Assembly: GCF_030272615.1 (NCBI RefSeq)
Contig: NC_081406.1
Span: 259,585,386-259,649,385, forward strand
DNA length: 64,000 nt
Direction of reading: 5' to 3'
DNA from: Cryptomeria japonica
Lineage: Eukaryota > Streptophyta > Pinopsida > Cupressales > Cupressaceae
Shown one piece after another: positions 1 through 9,539 of the stretch (position 1 is its first letter; every line of letters starts with the position of its first letter). A program made the translations under genes and the position numbers. The notes beneath the pieces are model-generated. The model was given only the letters and a program-made list of their open reading frames with translations, was not told the DNA's origin and did no database searches.

Positions 1-255
1 ACATATATATATATATATATACATACATACATATATATATATACACACATATATATATATATACATACATACATATATATATATATATATGTATGTATGT
101 ATGTATATTAATTAATATTTAATTTGAAATATGTGTAAAATAGATTATTATTAATATATATTTTATCAATGGAGATTAATATATATATTAATTAATATCA
201 AATTTGAAAGTTGTGTGTTATAGATTATTATTAATATATATTTTATTAATGGGAA

Positions 256-293
<38 letters not shown>

Positions 294-408
294 TTAATAT
301 CTAATTTGAAAATTGTGTATTATTAAATTATTAATTGCTTATATTTTATTAATAATGGATTAATAAATATATATTAATTAATATTTAATTTTTGGAATCT
401 GTTTTAAA
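1..408. repeat. AT-rich simple and tandem repeats left of the Gypsy element
   Basis: The first ~100 bases are alternating TA/CA/TG microsatellite. From about 105 to 400 a unit of roughly 100 bp is repeated about three times; each copy has an ATTAATAT stretch, then AATTTGAAA, then a TATATTTTAT-AATGG segment. No coding potential is seen. The same kind of sequence resumes right of the Gypsy element at 16585, so this is the left half of the insertion target, probably the interior of the older LTR element whose LTR lies at 17595-18521. Confidence 0.8.
377..408 (+). repeat. Left copy of a 32-bp duplication flanking the Gypsy element
   Basis: These 32 bases (starting ATTAATATTTAA, ending CTGTTTTAAA) end exactly where the LTR begins with TG. 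The same 32 bases start exactly after the other LTR at 16585-16616. A 5-bp target duplication is normal for this class, and the adjacent 5-mers (TTAAA and ATTAA) do not match each other. Confidence 0.9.
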
Positions 409-1194
409 TGTTTATGGTGAAAATGGATAACAATAATAACAAAATTGAAAGGCTAAATGAATTCAACCACAAAACCCTAGCCTAACAACGAACAAAGATC
501 CACCATAACATATGAAGATAACCTAAGACAATGCAAATAATTCAAAATCACAAAGATTATACCATCACATGTCCACTAGGGTTTTGATCTCCATTCTTCC
601 TATCTCCATTGATCTTGCTTGATATATTTGCTCTCAGATTTTTGTATGCACAAGAGCTCAACAAAGAACGGAATGTGGTTGCAAGTAGGATCGTAGTGTA
701 GTCAATTGATCAAGTAGTTAGGTCATTAGGATATGTCATTAGGGTTTGACAATGAAGAAAGCATCTCCTTAAATAGAAGACACAATAAGAAATGGAGGGT
801 TAAGATTGAGAGGTGTAAAAAGAGAGGTCGGCTAGGATTAGAGGGTAGGTAAAAGAAATACCAAAATAATGAAAGAGGTAGGTAGTGTAGGAATTAAGAG
901 ATGAATGACATGTGTCATGTGTAGAAAAAGATAATGAATTAATTAAATAAATAAAGATTTATTTAATTAATAGAAGAAGTAGGATAATTAAATAAATAAA
1001 ATATTTATTTAATTTAGGAAAGGGATAATTTAAATAAATAAATGTATTTATTTAAATGAGAAATAAGGCTAGAAGAGGATAAATGAATTAATTAAATAAA
1101 TAAAAATTTATTTAATTAATAGAAGAAAAAGGCTTAGATAATTAAATAAATAAAATATTTATTTAATTAGACATGACAATTTTGAGTGTCTACA
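409..1194 (-). repeat. 3' LTR of the Tat-like Gypsy element
   Basis: 786 bp, bounded by TG (409) and CA (1194) on the plus strand; read in element sense it starts TGTAGACACTC. It matches 15799-16584 with about five single-base differences and no indels. It contains the palindrome array at 938-1168 and a TATA-like TATTTAAG on the minus strand near 768-777. Confidence 0.95.
938..1168. repeat. Five AT-only palindromes in the LTR (U3 end)
   Basis: Five perfect inverted repeats lie about 50 bp apart. Each has arms of 12-15 bp built from AATTAAATAAAT and ATTTATTTAATT and a loop of 4-5 bases. The first has its arms at 938-952 and 957-971. The other LTR holds the same array at about 16328-16558. In element sense this is the start of the LTR, upstream of the promoter. 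Confidence 0.88.
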
Positions 1195-1209
1195 TTTTGC
1201 CCCTCTTTG
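1195..1209 (-). other. Polypurine tract of the Tat-like Gypsy element
   Basis: In element sense the sequence CAAAGAGGGGCAAAA abuts the 3' LTR start (TGTAGA). It is a purine run with one internal C, in the place expected for the plus-strand primer. Confidence 0.85.
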
Positions 1210-1714
1210 AGACAATGCGGCTTGTCGCGTTGTTTCAAAGAAGATAAGATGAACTGATATAGAGTTGCCCCAGTATGGGAATAATATGCCCCCTCGAGAG
1301 ATTGGATGAAAATGTCGGAAAAGATTGCAGACAATCTCTCGATAAGAAAGAGAGGCTAGAAGGGAGTGACTGAATAAAGTGACAAAGTCATGGGAAGAAG
1401 AATACTGACTCGAGAAATGAGGGCGAGGGCTAGGGTAGGCTATAAGATAGACCACGGGCAAAAGACATCCTCATTGTCATCCACACCCTTACGAGATCAC
1501 AGTGCAGAGCGAGAAAAGAGCAGCAGTAGTCAGTAGCGATGGCTTTGGTTCATAGATTTGACCGTGTTCACTGATTCCAGTGACCAGCAGGTGCAGGAGA
1601 GCCGGTAAGTACCCGAAAACCTCCTCGTAGTTTCACGCATTTCAAGTTTTGTCATAAATGTATGTTTAGTAGCAATAAATGCGCTAGGAATAGGGTAGTT
1701 GAAAAATGCAAAAA

Positions 1715-2015
1715 TGCGCAACCGCGTCTGTGTCAGTGCCAGGCGCGTTTGTGTTGGGCAGGCGTGTCTGTGTCGGGTATAGGCGCGTCTATGCCTGGAA
1801 CCGCATTTGCGTTGATTGCGGGCGCATTTGCAAATTATAGAAGCGTCTGTGCCCTGTAGGGGCGTTTATGTTATGTAGGGACGTCTGTGTTCCTTAATCG
1901 CGTTTGTGCATGGCATGGGCACGTTTGTGTTCAGAAAACACGTCTGTGTTGCAGAAACGTGTTTGTGCAGTCTATAAGCGCGTTTAGGAGCTTAAAGTGC
2001 GTTTGTGTTGCAAAA
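1715..2015 (+). repeat. Degenerate ~22-bp repeats with CGCGTCTGTGT core, 3' side of the Gypsy element
   Basis: About a dozen copies of a motif near GCGTYTGTGT are spaced 20-25 bp apart on the plus strand. In the element's sense strand they read ACACAGACGC. The reverse complement recurs in the leader at 14087-14230 and 15445-15690, so the two ends of the element's RNA could pair. Confidence 0.8.
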
Positions 2016-2040
2016 TGCATAAGTTGAGTCTTTTAGGTCA

Positions 2041-2376
2041 AATCGACAGTTCTGTGATGAACATACGCTGTCGATTGGATAAGTTGTTGAGAGGATACAC
2101 TCAAGCAGGTCCTCTAGGAAGACTAGGATAGATCAAGGCACTTTGTGATGAACAGGGAGCACCAGGATAGGTAGCACTTTGTGATGAACAGGGAGTGCGA
2201 ATGTGAGTAACACTTTGTGATGAACAGGGAATGTCACACACGTAGTACTTTGTGATGAACAGGGAGCACTACTAGGATAGATAGCAACACTTTGTGATGA
2301 ACAGTGAGTGTCACTAGGATAGATAACCATATGCATTTAGATAGCAAGTAGCATTTTGTGATAAACAGTGAATGCC
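2041..2376. repeat. Array of seven hairpins sharing a TGT-GATGA-ACA loop
   Basis: Seven copies of TGTGATGAACA (one is TGTGATAAACA) each sit between short inverted arms. The arms differ: AATCGACAG/CTGTCGATT at 2041-2076; GCACT/AGTGC at 2174-2198; GTAGTACT/AGCACTAC at 2242-2272 (one mismatch); ACACT/AGTGT at 2287-2311; GCATT/AATGC at 2351-2375. The copies near 2138 and 2210 pair imperfectly. Spacing is mostly 33-40 bp, with a longer first gap. The array lies between the antisense gene's putative splice acceptor and the 22-bp repeats. Confidence 0.85.
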
Positions 2377-2410
2377 ACGATAACTGACATGATTGATTGG
2401 TTGACTGCAG

Positions 2411-4359
2411 GAGTATTTGCCGATGCTAGAGTCACGGGAGAGATTCCCATCGACTCAGAGGTTGCGACCAGAGTTGTCGATCCAGGATAGGATTTCCATT
2501 GAGGAGATGGGTCTTACACATGTGCTATTTGTGCCTGAGTTTCGGGAAAACATGGGTTTGCTGACTGCGTTGGCTGAGAGATGGCACTCTGAGACATGCA
2601 TGTTTCATCTGCCGATGGGTGAGATGACAGTGACATTGGAGGATGTGTACAGGATTCTGCATATCCCGATTGATGGAGAGTTGATTCCATACGATCGTGA
2701 TGGTGACAGGGAGGCACTGCGACGGGTATTTCAAGATCCTGGGTTGGAGATGCGAGCAGGTCACGTAGCCTGGGATACCATGACTGCTACAGGTTTAGCA
2801 TTGCCGGCAGTTATTGGAGGAGCTATCAGTGGGTATTTATGTCCGGACAAAGCCACACGGGGATTGGCAGTTGGCTGGGGAGGAGCATTGGAGACACTGA
2901 TGATAGAGCACACCAGGTATGCATGGGGGCCATGTGTCCTGGCACATTTGTACTATGAGCTGCATCAGTTTGTTTACCACGGATCAGTGGGACTGGGCTG
3001 CGGAGTGACTCTCCTTCAGGTGTGGGCATATGAGCACCTTCCCATCACACGACCGATCCACTTCAGAGGCAGAGGTAGGGACGGAGCTTTGTGCATTTGT
3101 ACGACATGATTACTTCACAGCCTCGGATTGGTCGACTGGAGCATTGGAGGTGCGTCATAGATGACATAGACATGGTCATCTGGAGGCCGTACCTGGGGTG
3201 CGAGGAGTGGGATGACGACGCATTGGAGCTACCCTATGTATTCAGGAGCAGGTATCTGATTGGGCGGATGCCCTATATTCTGGAGAGGCAGCTTGTAGAC
3301 AGGGTATGCAGGCAGTTTGGATGAATTCAGCGGATGCCACGAGGCTCGGGCATGTATGCCCGTACAGTCAGAGATCAGGTACAGTTTGGGCCGCTTCTAT
3401 CATATGATCAGGCTGTGACACAGCTGGCGGAGATGATGCCATTACCATGGGACATGTGGCCAGAGGTAGAGGATGCAGGGATGGATGCAGAGTACTTTGC
3501 GTATTGGGCAGAGCATCCATTTCCTAGGTTGACAGATCCAGGAGAGCTATTGGAGGGAGAGGCGGGAGGGGATGATGAGGATGATGGTGGAGGAGATGGA
3601 GGCAGGGGACGACCGAGGTGGAGGGGAGTGGTGGGGGAGAGGCGAGTAGCACCTCGGAGGGAGGGAGGACAGGAGAGAGCAGCTCAGGTGGTGAGAGGCC
3701 GGGGTGGATTGCCCCTACAGGTACCAGCAGCACAGGGTCCTAGAGCACAGGGACCGAGACAGGTGTAGGGATAGGGACAGGTACAGGCACAGGTACCTAT
3801 TCAGGCACCTAGACAGGTACAGGGAGAGGCACAGGTACAGGCACCTGTAGAGGAGGAGCCACAGGCAGAGGCTGAGGGTGGAGATCCTGAGGAGGATGAG
3901 TTGCTAGGGCTAAGAGAGATCTGCCAGGGCCAGGCAGACGAGATTGCGGATTTGGAGCAGGAGAGGGATCGCCTCAGGATCAGACTCAGGGACACAGAGC
4001 GGGAGAGAGACCAGGCCATCCAGAGATATACTGAGGCCGAGATAGCTCTGAGGGCAGGGAGGCGGGCAGCAGAGGATGCAGGGGCAGGCTACGCATATGT
4101 ACTGCGAGCTGGAGAGGAGATCGCCTACTGGAGGGATCTATACTATGCTGCCGTGCCAGCGGATCAGCGGGCGAGGAGCTTCCATAGATCGTCGCGCACA
4201 GCGACGGCTATGAGAGGGAGTCGTAGGAGGCAGGCGTCCAGCAGTGGGGTCATGGGGCCTCCACCACCACCAGAGAGGCAGGGGGATCCTGGAGCGGGTC
4301 CATCTACAGCTCAGACTCCGTCGAGGCCAGGCGGCTCCGAGGGAGGGAGTTCATCATAG
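2411..4359 (+). pseudogene. Broken plant-mobile-domain (MAIN-like) gene, antisense inside the Gypsy element
   Basis: The translation matches the plant mobile domain (PMD) pattern known from MAIN/MAIL1 proteins and from some Gypsy and Mutator elements: FRENMGLLTALAERW, TVTLEDVYRILHIPIDGE, an AHLYYELHQF helix, WAYEHLPITRP, then EHWRCVIDDID and IWRPYLG. A Gln/Gly-rich linker follows (3540-3900), then a coiled coil (DLEQERDRLRIRLRDTERER, 3955-4015) and a basic/Pro tail. It runs opposite to gag-pol. The frame is broken by an indel near 3080-3092, TGA at 3322-3324, and TAG at 3766 and 3772 within CAG-rich repeats. A pyrimidine-rich stretch ending GACTGCAG just before 2411 looks like a splice acceptor, so an upstream exon may exist; the first in-frame ATG is 2423. 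The function in the element is unknown. Confidence 0.82.
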
Positions 4360-6086
4360 CCATAGAGGGCTCCCCTTTGTATCAGTATATGTATCATTTT
4401 TGTATTGTAGAAACCTGCGGGTGATTTTGTAGCCATATGATTTTTGACATCATTGTATCATGACACATTTTGATTATATATGAGATGATTCATTTTTGCG
4501 GCAGCTATATGCATGTGTACCTTATGTGATGAGATGTTCTTATGTGATGCATGTTTTATGATATGGATGCTTATATGATGCAATGCAATATATTTTTGTT
4601 CTTTTATGTTGTATATGTGATGCATGATGCAAATGTGAATGTATGTAATGCAAATGAATATGATAATGCAAATCATTATTTACCTAATGAAAATGTGAGA
4701 TGTGCTAACATGTGTTGTATGCAGGATGTGATGCAATTGTGATATCTATATGTATGTATGAAATGCTTATATGTGGTGATGCAGATGTAGCTATATGAAA
4801 TGCAAATGTTTTTGGTGTGTCATTATACTCAGTCATATGACAGCGGGCTACGCGGACTTGAGAAGGACGATGGAAGTCAATCAAGAAAGGGGGATGGAAG
4901 ATAGAAGATATGAACGTGAAAGAGCTTCTTGTGCGTTATCATCATTGAGCTTATTATGGCAAAATAGATTATGACAATCGAGGCATATGTTCGGCCCAGA
5001 AAGTCATTGTACCTGTTTGCATGGAGATAAGATAGTCACAAACAAGGAATGCCCCAGTTCATACTAGACTCACAGTGTCCTCATATCCTTGGACAAGTCA
5101 TAGCATTACTAAGAGACAATCCACAGACAGCAAATGCAAATAGGTGATGATACCCCATCCTCGCCTTTCTAGTCAAAGACATCCTGGAGATAGAATCTCT
5201 AGTCAGAGACATCCTGGAAAAGCTAAAAGACATGTCACCAAAAGATAAAATCAAAAGAAAACCAAGACTCGACACCAACATCCACTATAGTCCTCAAGTT
5301 TAGTGTCTCTTATCACTTGTATAAGTCGAATTTTGATTGTGGTCACAATGTTCACTTTCACAAAAAAGATAGATAGCACTGAACCATATGTTGTCTGAGT
5401 CTGTTGAAAGATTTGATTTGTTGAAGCCCATTGTTGCTGCTGTGTCTCATCTGAAACTGACTGAATCCATGAAACTGATATTTTATTGCGGAGAAGACGA
5501 AACTTTATTGTGGACTGGCGATGCAGATGCTGCTTTATTGCGGATTGTGCGCGGATAGACTGAAGGAAGCTGACAGAAACTGTACTCCTTGAAACACGTG
5601 ATGTTCTTAGTTCCACACCCATCACTAGACGTAGGATTTGCCTTAGCCACAGATAGGAGCTGATTTATTATGGATGGAAAGGGAGTGAAAAGGGAGGGTT
5701 ATGGATGGCTAATCAATCTTAGGTAGATCAATAACAAGCCATGATGGGAATGGTTAAGTTTATTGTGAGTGAATAGGTTGTGAGTGTGTGCGAAGTGAAA
5801 GGATGAAAGAGAATCCTGAAGGAGGGAGGAGCAATGTCTCTACGCATGGCGCTGGGAACCCAGTTTTCACCATGGTACTTGCCCAGGGCGCCACCGAAGT
5901 GGTTTTCACCGTTGGACGAAATTATTTCTCTTTACTTTTTTCGATTTTTCAATTTTTTTGTTGTCACAAGGCGCCTGTTTGCCAGGTTTTCACCATGTAA
6001 CGATTTTTTTGTTTTATAATTTTTTTTTTGTATTTTTGAAATTTTTTTATTTTTTTTGCATTTTTGAATTAGGATATTTTGAAGAG
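4360..6086. other. Non-coding stretch between the PMD gene and integrase
   Basis: No supported gene. From 4530 to 4810 it is rich in ATGCAAAT/GATGCA words. Near 5850-6000 the phrase TTTTCACC recurs about three times beside GGCGCC-type sequence. The short ORFs here share no recognisable motif. Confidence 0.6.
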
Positions 6087-7214
6087 CTATTTGTAGAACC
6101 TGCAAAGGTGCATGCTGTTGATAGGATCCTCTAAGGGTTCACCTTCTGTAGTTGAGAGCTGATATGCCCCAGATCCATATACCGCTGTGATGATGTAAGG
6201 ACCAAGCCAGTTTGGTTCGAACTTGCCCTTCTTATCTCTGTCTTGCTGATTCTTGGGGTTCTCTCTGAGGACTAAGTCACCTACCTCAAATGTGCGAGGC
6301 TTAACCTTGTGATTGTAACTGCGACTCATTGTTTGTTGGTAAGCCTTGAGATGATTAAAAGTAGTGTGTCTTTGTTCCTCCAGCAGTTCTAGTTCTTGTA
6401 AACGAGAAACCCTGTAGTCTTCATCGTTGATTATGTTTCTCAAGGAGACCCGTAAAGAAGGTAGCTCGACCTCAATAGGCAAGATGGCTTCAGAGCCGTA
6501 GACAAGTGAGTAGGGTGTAGCTCCTGTAGGTGTGCGGACACTTGTACGATAGGCCCAGAGTGCAGGATTGAGTTGGATATGCCAGTTACGGCCAGCATCG
6601 TCGACTGTCTTTTTAAGGATTTTGAGAATTGTTTTGTTAGACGCCTCAGCTTGGCCATTACCTTGGGGGTAATATGGTGTGGAGAAATGATGGGAGATAT
6701 GGAAGTGCTCACAGAGTTCACGAACATCCTGATTCTTGAAGGGACGCCTGTTATCAGTAATAATGGAAGTAGGAATCCCGTATCGGCAAATGATGTAGTT
6801 CAGAATGAAAGTAGCAATTTGTTTTTCAGTAACTTGTGTGAGAGGTACGGCTTCAATCCACTTTGTGAAATACTCTGTGGCTGTGATAATGAATTTATGT
6901 CCATTGGAAGAAGGAGGGTGAATCTTGCCTATGAGATCGAGTCCCCACTGACAAAAGGGCCGAGGAGATGCGAGTGGTTGTAGTTCCTGTGCTGGTGCAT
7001 GTATGAGGTCTCCATGAATTTGACACTGCTTACACTTCTTGACAAACTGATATGCATCTTTTTCCATAGTAGGCCAGTAGTATCCAGTCCTGATGAGTTT
7101 CTTGGCCAAGGTAGGACCACTAGTATGCGGACCACATATCCCTTCGTGCACTTCTTGTAATGCAATCTGAGCTTCGTCACTCTCTAAACATCTCAGAAGG
7201 GTGCCATCTAGACC
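6087..7214 (-). pseudogene. Gypsy integrase (C-terminal part of pol)
   Basis: Integrase joins retroelement cDNA to host DNA. The zinc-binding segment (HEGICGPH then CKQCQIHG) is followed by the catalytic core with D in WGLDLIG, D in ITDNRRP and E in NGQAEASN, and a C-terminal GPY/F module (NWLGPYIITAVYGSGAYQL). The usual TDNG reads TDNR here, an odd substitution next to the second catalytic Asp. No chromodomain follows; the frame ends MHLCRFYK. It shares the frame of the reverse transcriptase ORF but is cut off from it by TGA at 7215-7217 and 7248-7250, both at positions where Arg (CGA) would fit. On its own this segment has no natural start, so I call it a fragment. Confidence 0.92.
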
Positions 7215-7247
7215 TCATCGGTATAGGATATCAGCTAGGATAACGTA

Positions 7248-7877
7248 TCAAGAGGATTGGTGAATGAAAGTGTGGCGTTGATTGTTCGATAGATCGGGAG
7301 GTAAGATATTGTCGCGAAGGTATGTGAATATGGAACCATATAACTGGGATTCAGGACCAACAACACATATCATTTCTATAGGAGTGATCTCATATGACGG
7401 AATCAGCAAGTTGTCTACCAGGAATTCATAGCAGGTCTCATTTTGTGGTAGGTCAATGAGCAAAGCAATCGTAGCCATGGCATCAACAGCGCGGTTCTGT
7501 TCTCTTGGTATCTGCTCAAACTCTATCTTTGTAAAGTGTTGTTTCAGCTCATCTACCAGTTGTTTGTAAGGCATTAGCTTTTCATCTTTTGTTTGATAAT
7601 CATCAGTTGCTTGACGGATGACAAGTTGAGAATCCCCAAAAACACGAAGTTCTTGGATCTTCCATTGAACTGCAATTCTTAGCCCAGTTGTTAATGCCTC
7701 GTATTCCGCTATATTGTTGGTGCAAGGAAATGATAAGCGGTATGACTTTGGTATAGAATCGCCTTGAGGAGTTATAAAGAGTATACCCGCTCCTGCCCCG
7801 TGCTATGTGTATGAGCCGTCAAAGTATAATTGCCATGGCTTTGCAGGTGATATTGTTAGAATGGACTCATCTGGAAA
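7248..7877 (-). pseudogene. Second (archaeal-like) RNase H of Tat elements, interrupted
   Basis: Between the reverse transcriptase/RNase H ORF and integrase, the same frame continues with LYFDGS (first Asp), NIAEYEAL (Glu), FGDSQLVI (second Asp) and REQNRAVDAMA (last Asp). This is the order of the additional RNase H that Tat-lineage elements are known to have acquired. The frame is broken by TAA at 7878-7880, TAG at 7803-7805 and TGA at 7248-7250. No indel is needed to keep the frame. Confidence 0.85.
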
Positions 7878-9539
7878 TTATGACTGTAGAGGAACATCAT
7901 CTATCATGGGAGCATCTGCCAATTGATCTGCAATTGCTTGTCCTTTTATAGCTTTTCTATCCACGTATTCAATGTCGAATTCACTCAAAATCATTACCCA
8001 CTTGGCCAGCCGCCCAGTAAGTGTAGCTTTGTTGAGAAGATATTTTAGTGGATCAATTCTGGCAATCAACTTAGTCTTGTGAGTGAGCATATAATGTCGT
8101 AACTTCTGTGAAGCAAAGACCACAGCGAGACACGCACGTTTGATTGGAGTGTAGTTTAGCTCATATCCCACCAATGTGCGACTGATATAGTAGACTGCTT
8201 TTTCCTTGCCGTCAGGTATTTGCTGTGCTAAGAGTGCCCCCAGTGCTGTCGGAGTAGCCGATATGTAAAGTAGCAATGGTTGATCTGGAATTGGTGGCAT
8301 CAAAACTGGCGGGTTCAAAAGATAGTCTTTGAGTGCCTGAAAAGCCTGTTGACAGTTCTCATCCCATTTGAACTTGATATTTTTGTGTAGCAGATGCTGG
8401 AAAGGGTTACACTTATCTGCAAGTTGTGCTATGAATCTTCGTATGGACTGAAGTCTCCCTTGTAAAGATCGAAGTTGACTAATATTCTTGGGTGGCGGCA
8501 TGTCCAAGATAGCCTTGACTTTTGCTGGATCGGCCTCTATTCCTCTTTTAGACACAATGAATCCTAGGAGCTTCCCGGAGGTTACTCCAAAGACACATTT
8601 CTTAGGATTTAACCTTACCTTATATTTTTCCAGCTGATCAAAGACTACTGAAAGTATGTCCAAGTGTGTACCTCTGTCTATTGATTTTCCCAAAAGATCA
8701 TCAACATAATCTTCCACGGTTATGTGCATGAGATCATGGAAGATAGTAGTCATGGCTCGTTGATACGTGGCACCTGCATTTTTCAGCCCAAAGGGCATGA
8801 CATTCCAACAAAATGTTCCCCATGAACAAGTAAATGATGTTTTATGTTGATCTTCAGGTGCAATCCTGATTTGATTATATCCAGAAAATCCGTCCATTAA
8901 AGATAGCATTTCATGACCTGCCGTGAGATCAACGATCAAGTCAATGTTTGGTAATGGGAAATCGTCCTTTGGACAAGCCTTGTTGATATCTCTGAAGTCT
9001 GTACATATTCTGATACTGCGATCTGGTTTGCTGACAGGTACTAAATTGGAGATCCATTCGGGATAATCAATTGGGCGTATGAATCCGACATCCAATAATT
9101 TCTCTAGCTCTGCCTTGACTAGCAATGCCACTTGTGGATGCATTTTCCTTAATTTCTGCTTTACTGGTTTTGCCCCCGGTTTAACTGTTAAATGATGCAT
9201 TACTAAATCTAGGTCTAGTCCAGGCATATCAGCATAAGACCATGCGAAGTTGATTTGTCGTTCCTTGAAAAAGCTTATGAATTTTGCTCTCTCGGCCTCT
9301 GTCAATGATTGAGCCAAAAATATGTTGTGTGGAACCTCTGTTGTACCAATGTTTGTCTTTATAGTCTCCTCTACCAACATGGATGATTTTTCCTCATATG
9401 ATGCTGGGGGAATGTCGAGCCTTCCATCTTCGGGTGCCTCAGAGAGGTTTTCACCCTCAGATACGTCCTTTCTTTTTACTTTTGTAGAGTCAGATAGCGC
9501 CACAGTGTGGTTTTCACTATAAGACCCTTGTTTTGTTTT
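7878..9539 (-). CDS. Gypsy reverse transcriptase and first RNase H
   Basis: The open frame starts at 9539, right after a TAA, and overlaps the end of gag by 23 nt in the +1 frame. A linker is followed by reverse transcriptase: RICTDFRDINKACPKDDFPLP, the SLMDGFSGYNQI segment and the active-site YVDD at about 8700-8711 (residue ~265 from the GTG at 9503). The RNase H-like segment reads LYISATPTALGALLAQQ and lacks the Asp expected after LYI, as often seen in Tat elements where the second RNase H takes over. The ORF ends prematurely at 7878, before that second RNase H. The true start depends on how pol is expressed from gag. Confidence 0.93.
   Translation of the reverse strand, partial: KTKQGSYSENHTVALSDSTKVKRKDVSEGENLSEAPEDGRLDIPPASYEEKSSMLVEETIKTNIGTTEVPHNIFLAQSLTEAERAKFISFFKERQINFAWSYADMPGLDLDLVMHHLTVKPGAKPVKQKLRKMHPQVALLVKAELEKLLDVGFIRPIDYPEWISNLVPVSKPDRSIRICTDFRDINKACPKDDFPLPNIDLIVDLTAGHEMLSLMDGFSGYNQIRIAPEDQHKTSFTCSWGTFCWNVMPFGLKNAGATYQRAMTTIFHDLMHITVEDYVDDLLGKSIDRGTHLDILSVVFDQLEKYKVRLNPKKCVFGVTSGKLLGFIVSKRGIEADPAKVKAILDMPPPKNISQLRSLQGRLQSIRRFIAQLADKCNPFQHLLHKNIKFKWDENCQQAFQALKDYLLNPPVLMPPIPDQPLLLYISATPTALGALLAQQIPDGKEKAVYYISRTLVGYELNYTPIKRACLAVVFASQKLRHYMLTHKTKLIARIDPLKYLLNKATLTGRLAKWVMILSEFDIEYVDRKAIKGQAIADQLADAPMIDDVPLQS

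Noticed and set aside
2133-2336. CRISPR-like direct repeats (TTTGTGATGAACAGGG with spacers)
   Set aside because: Eukaryotic retroelement context, spacers are related to each other and form the hairpin arms, and unit lengths vary; better described as a hairpin array.
6573-6983. 136-codon plus-strand ORF
   Set aside because: Shadow of the integrase gene on the opposite strand, with no motif of its own.
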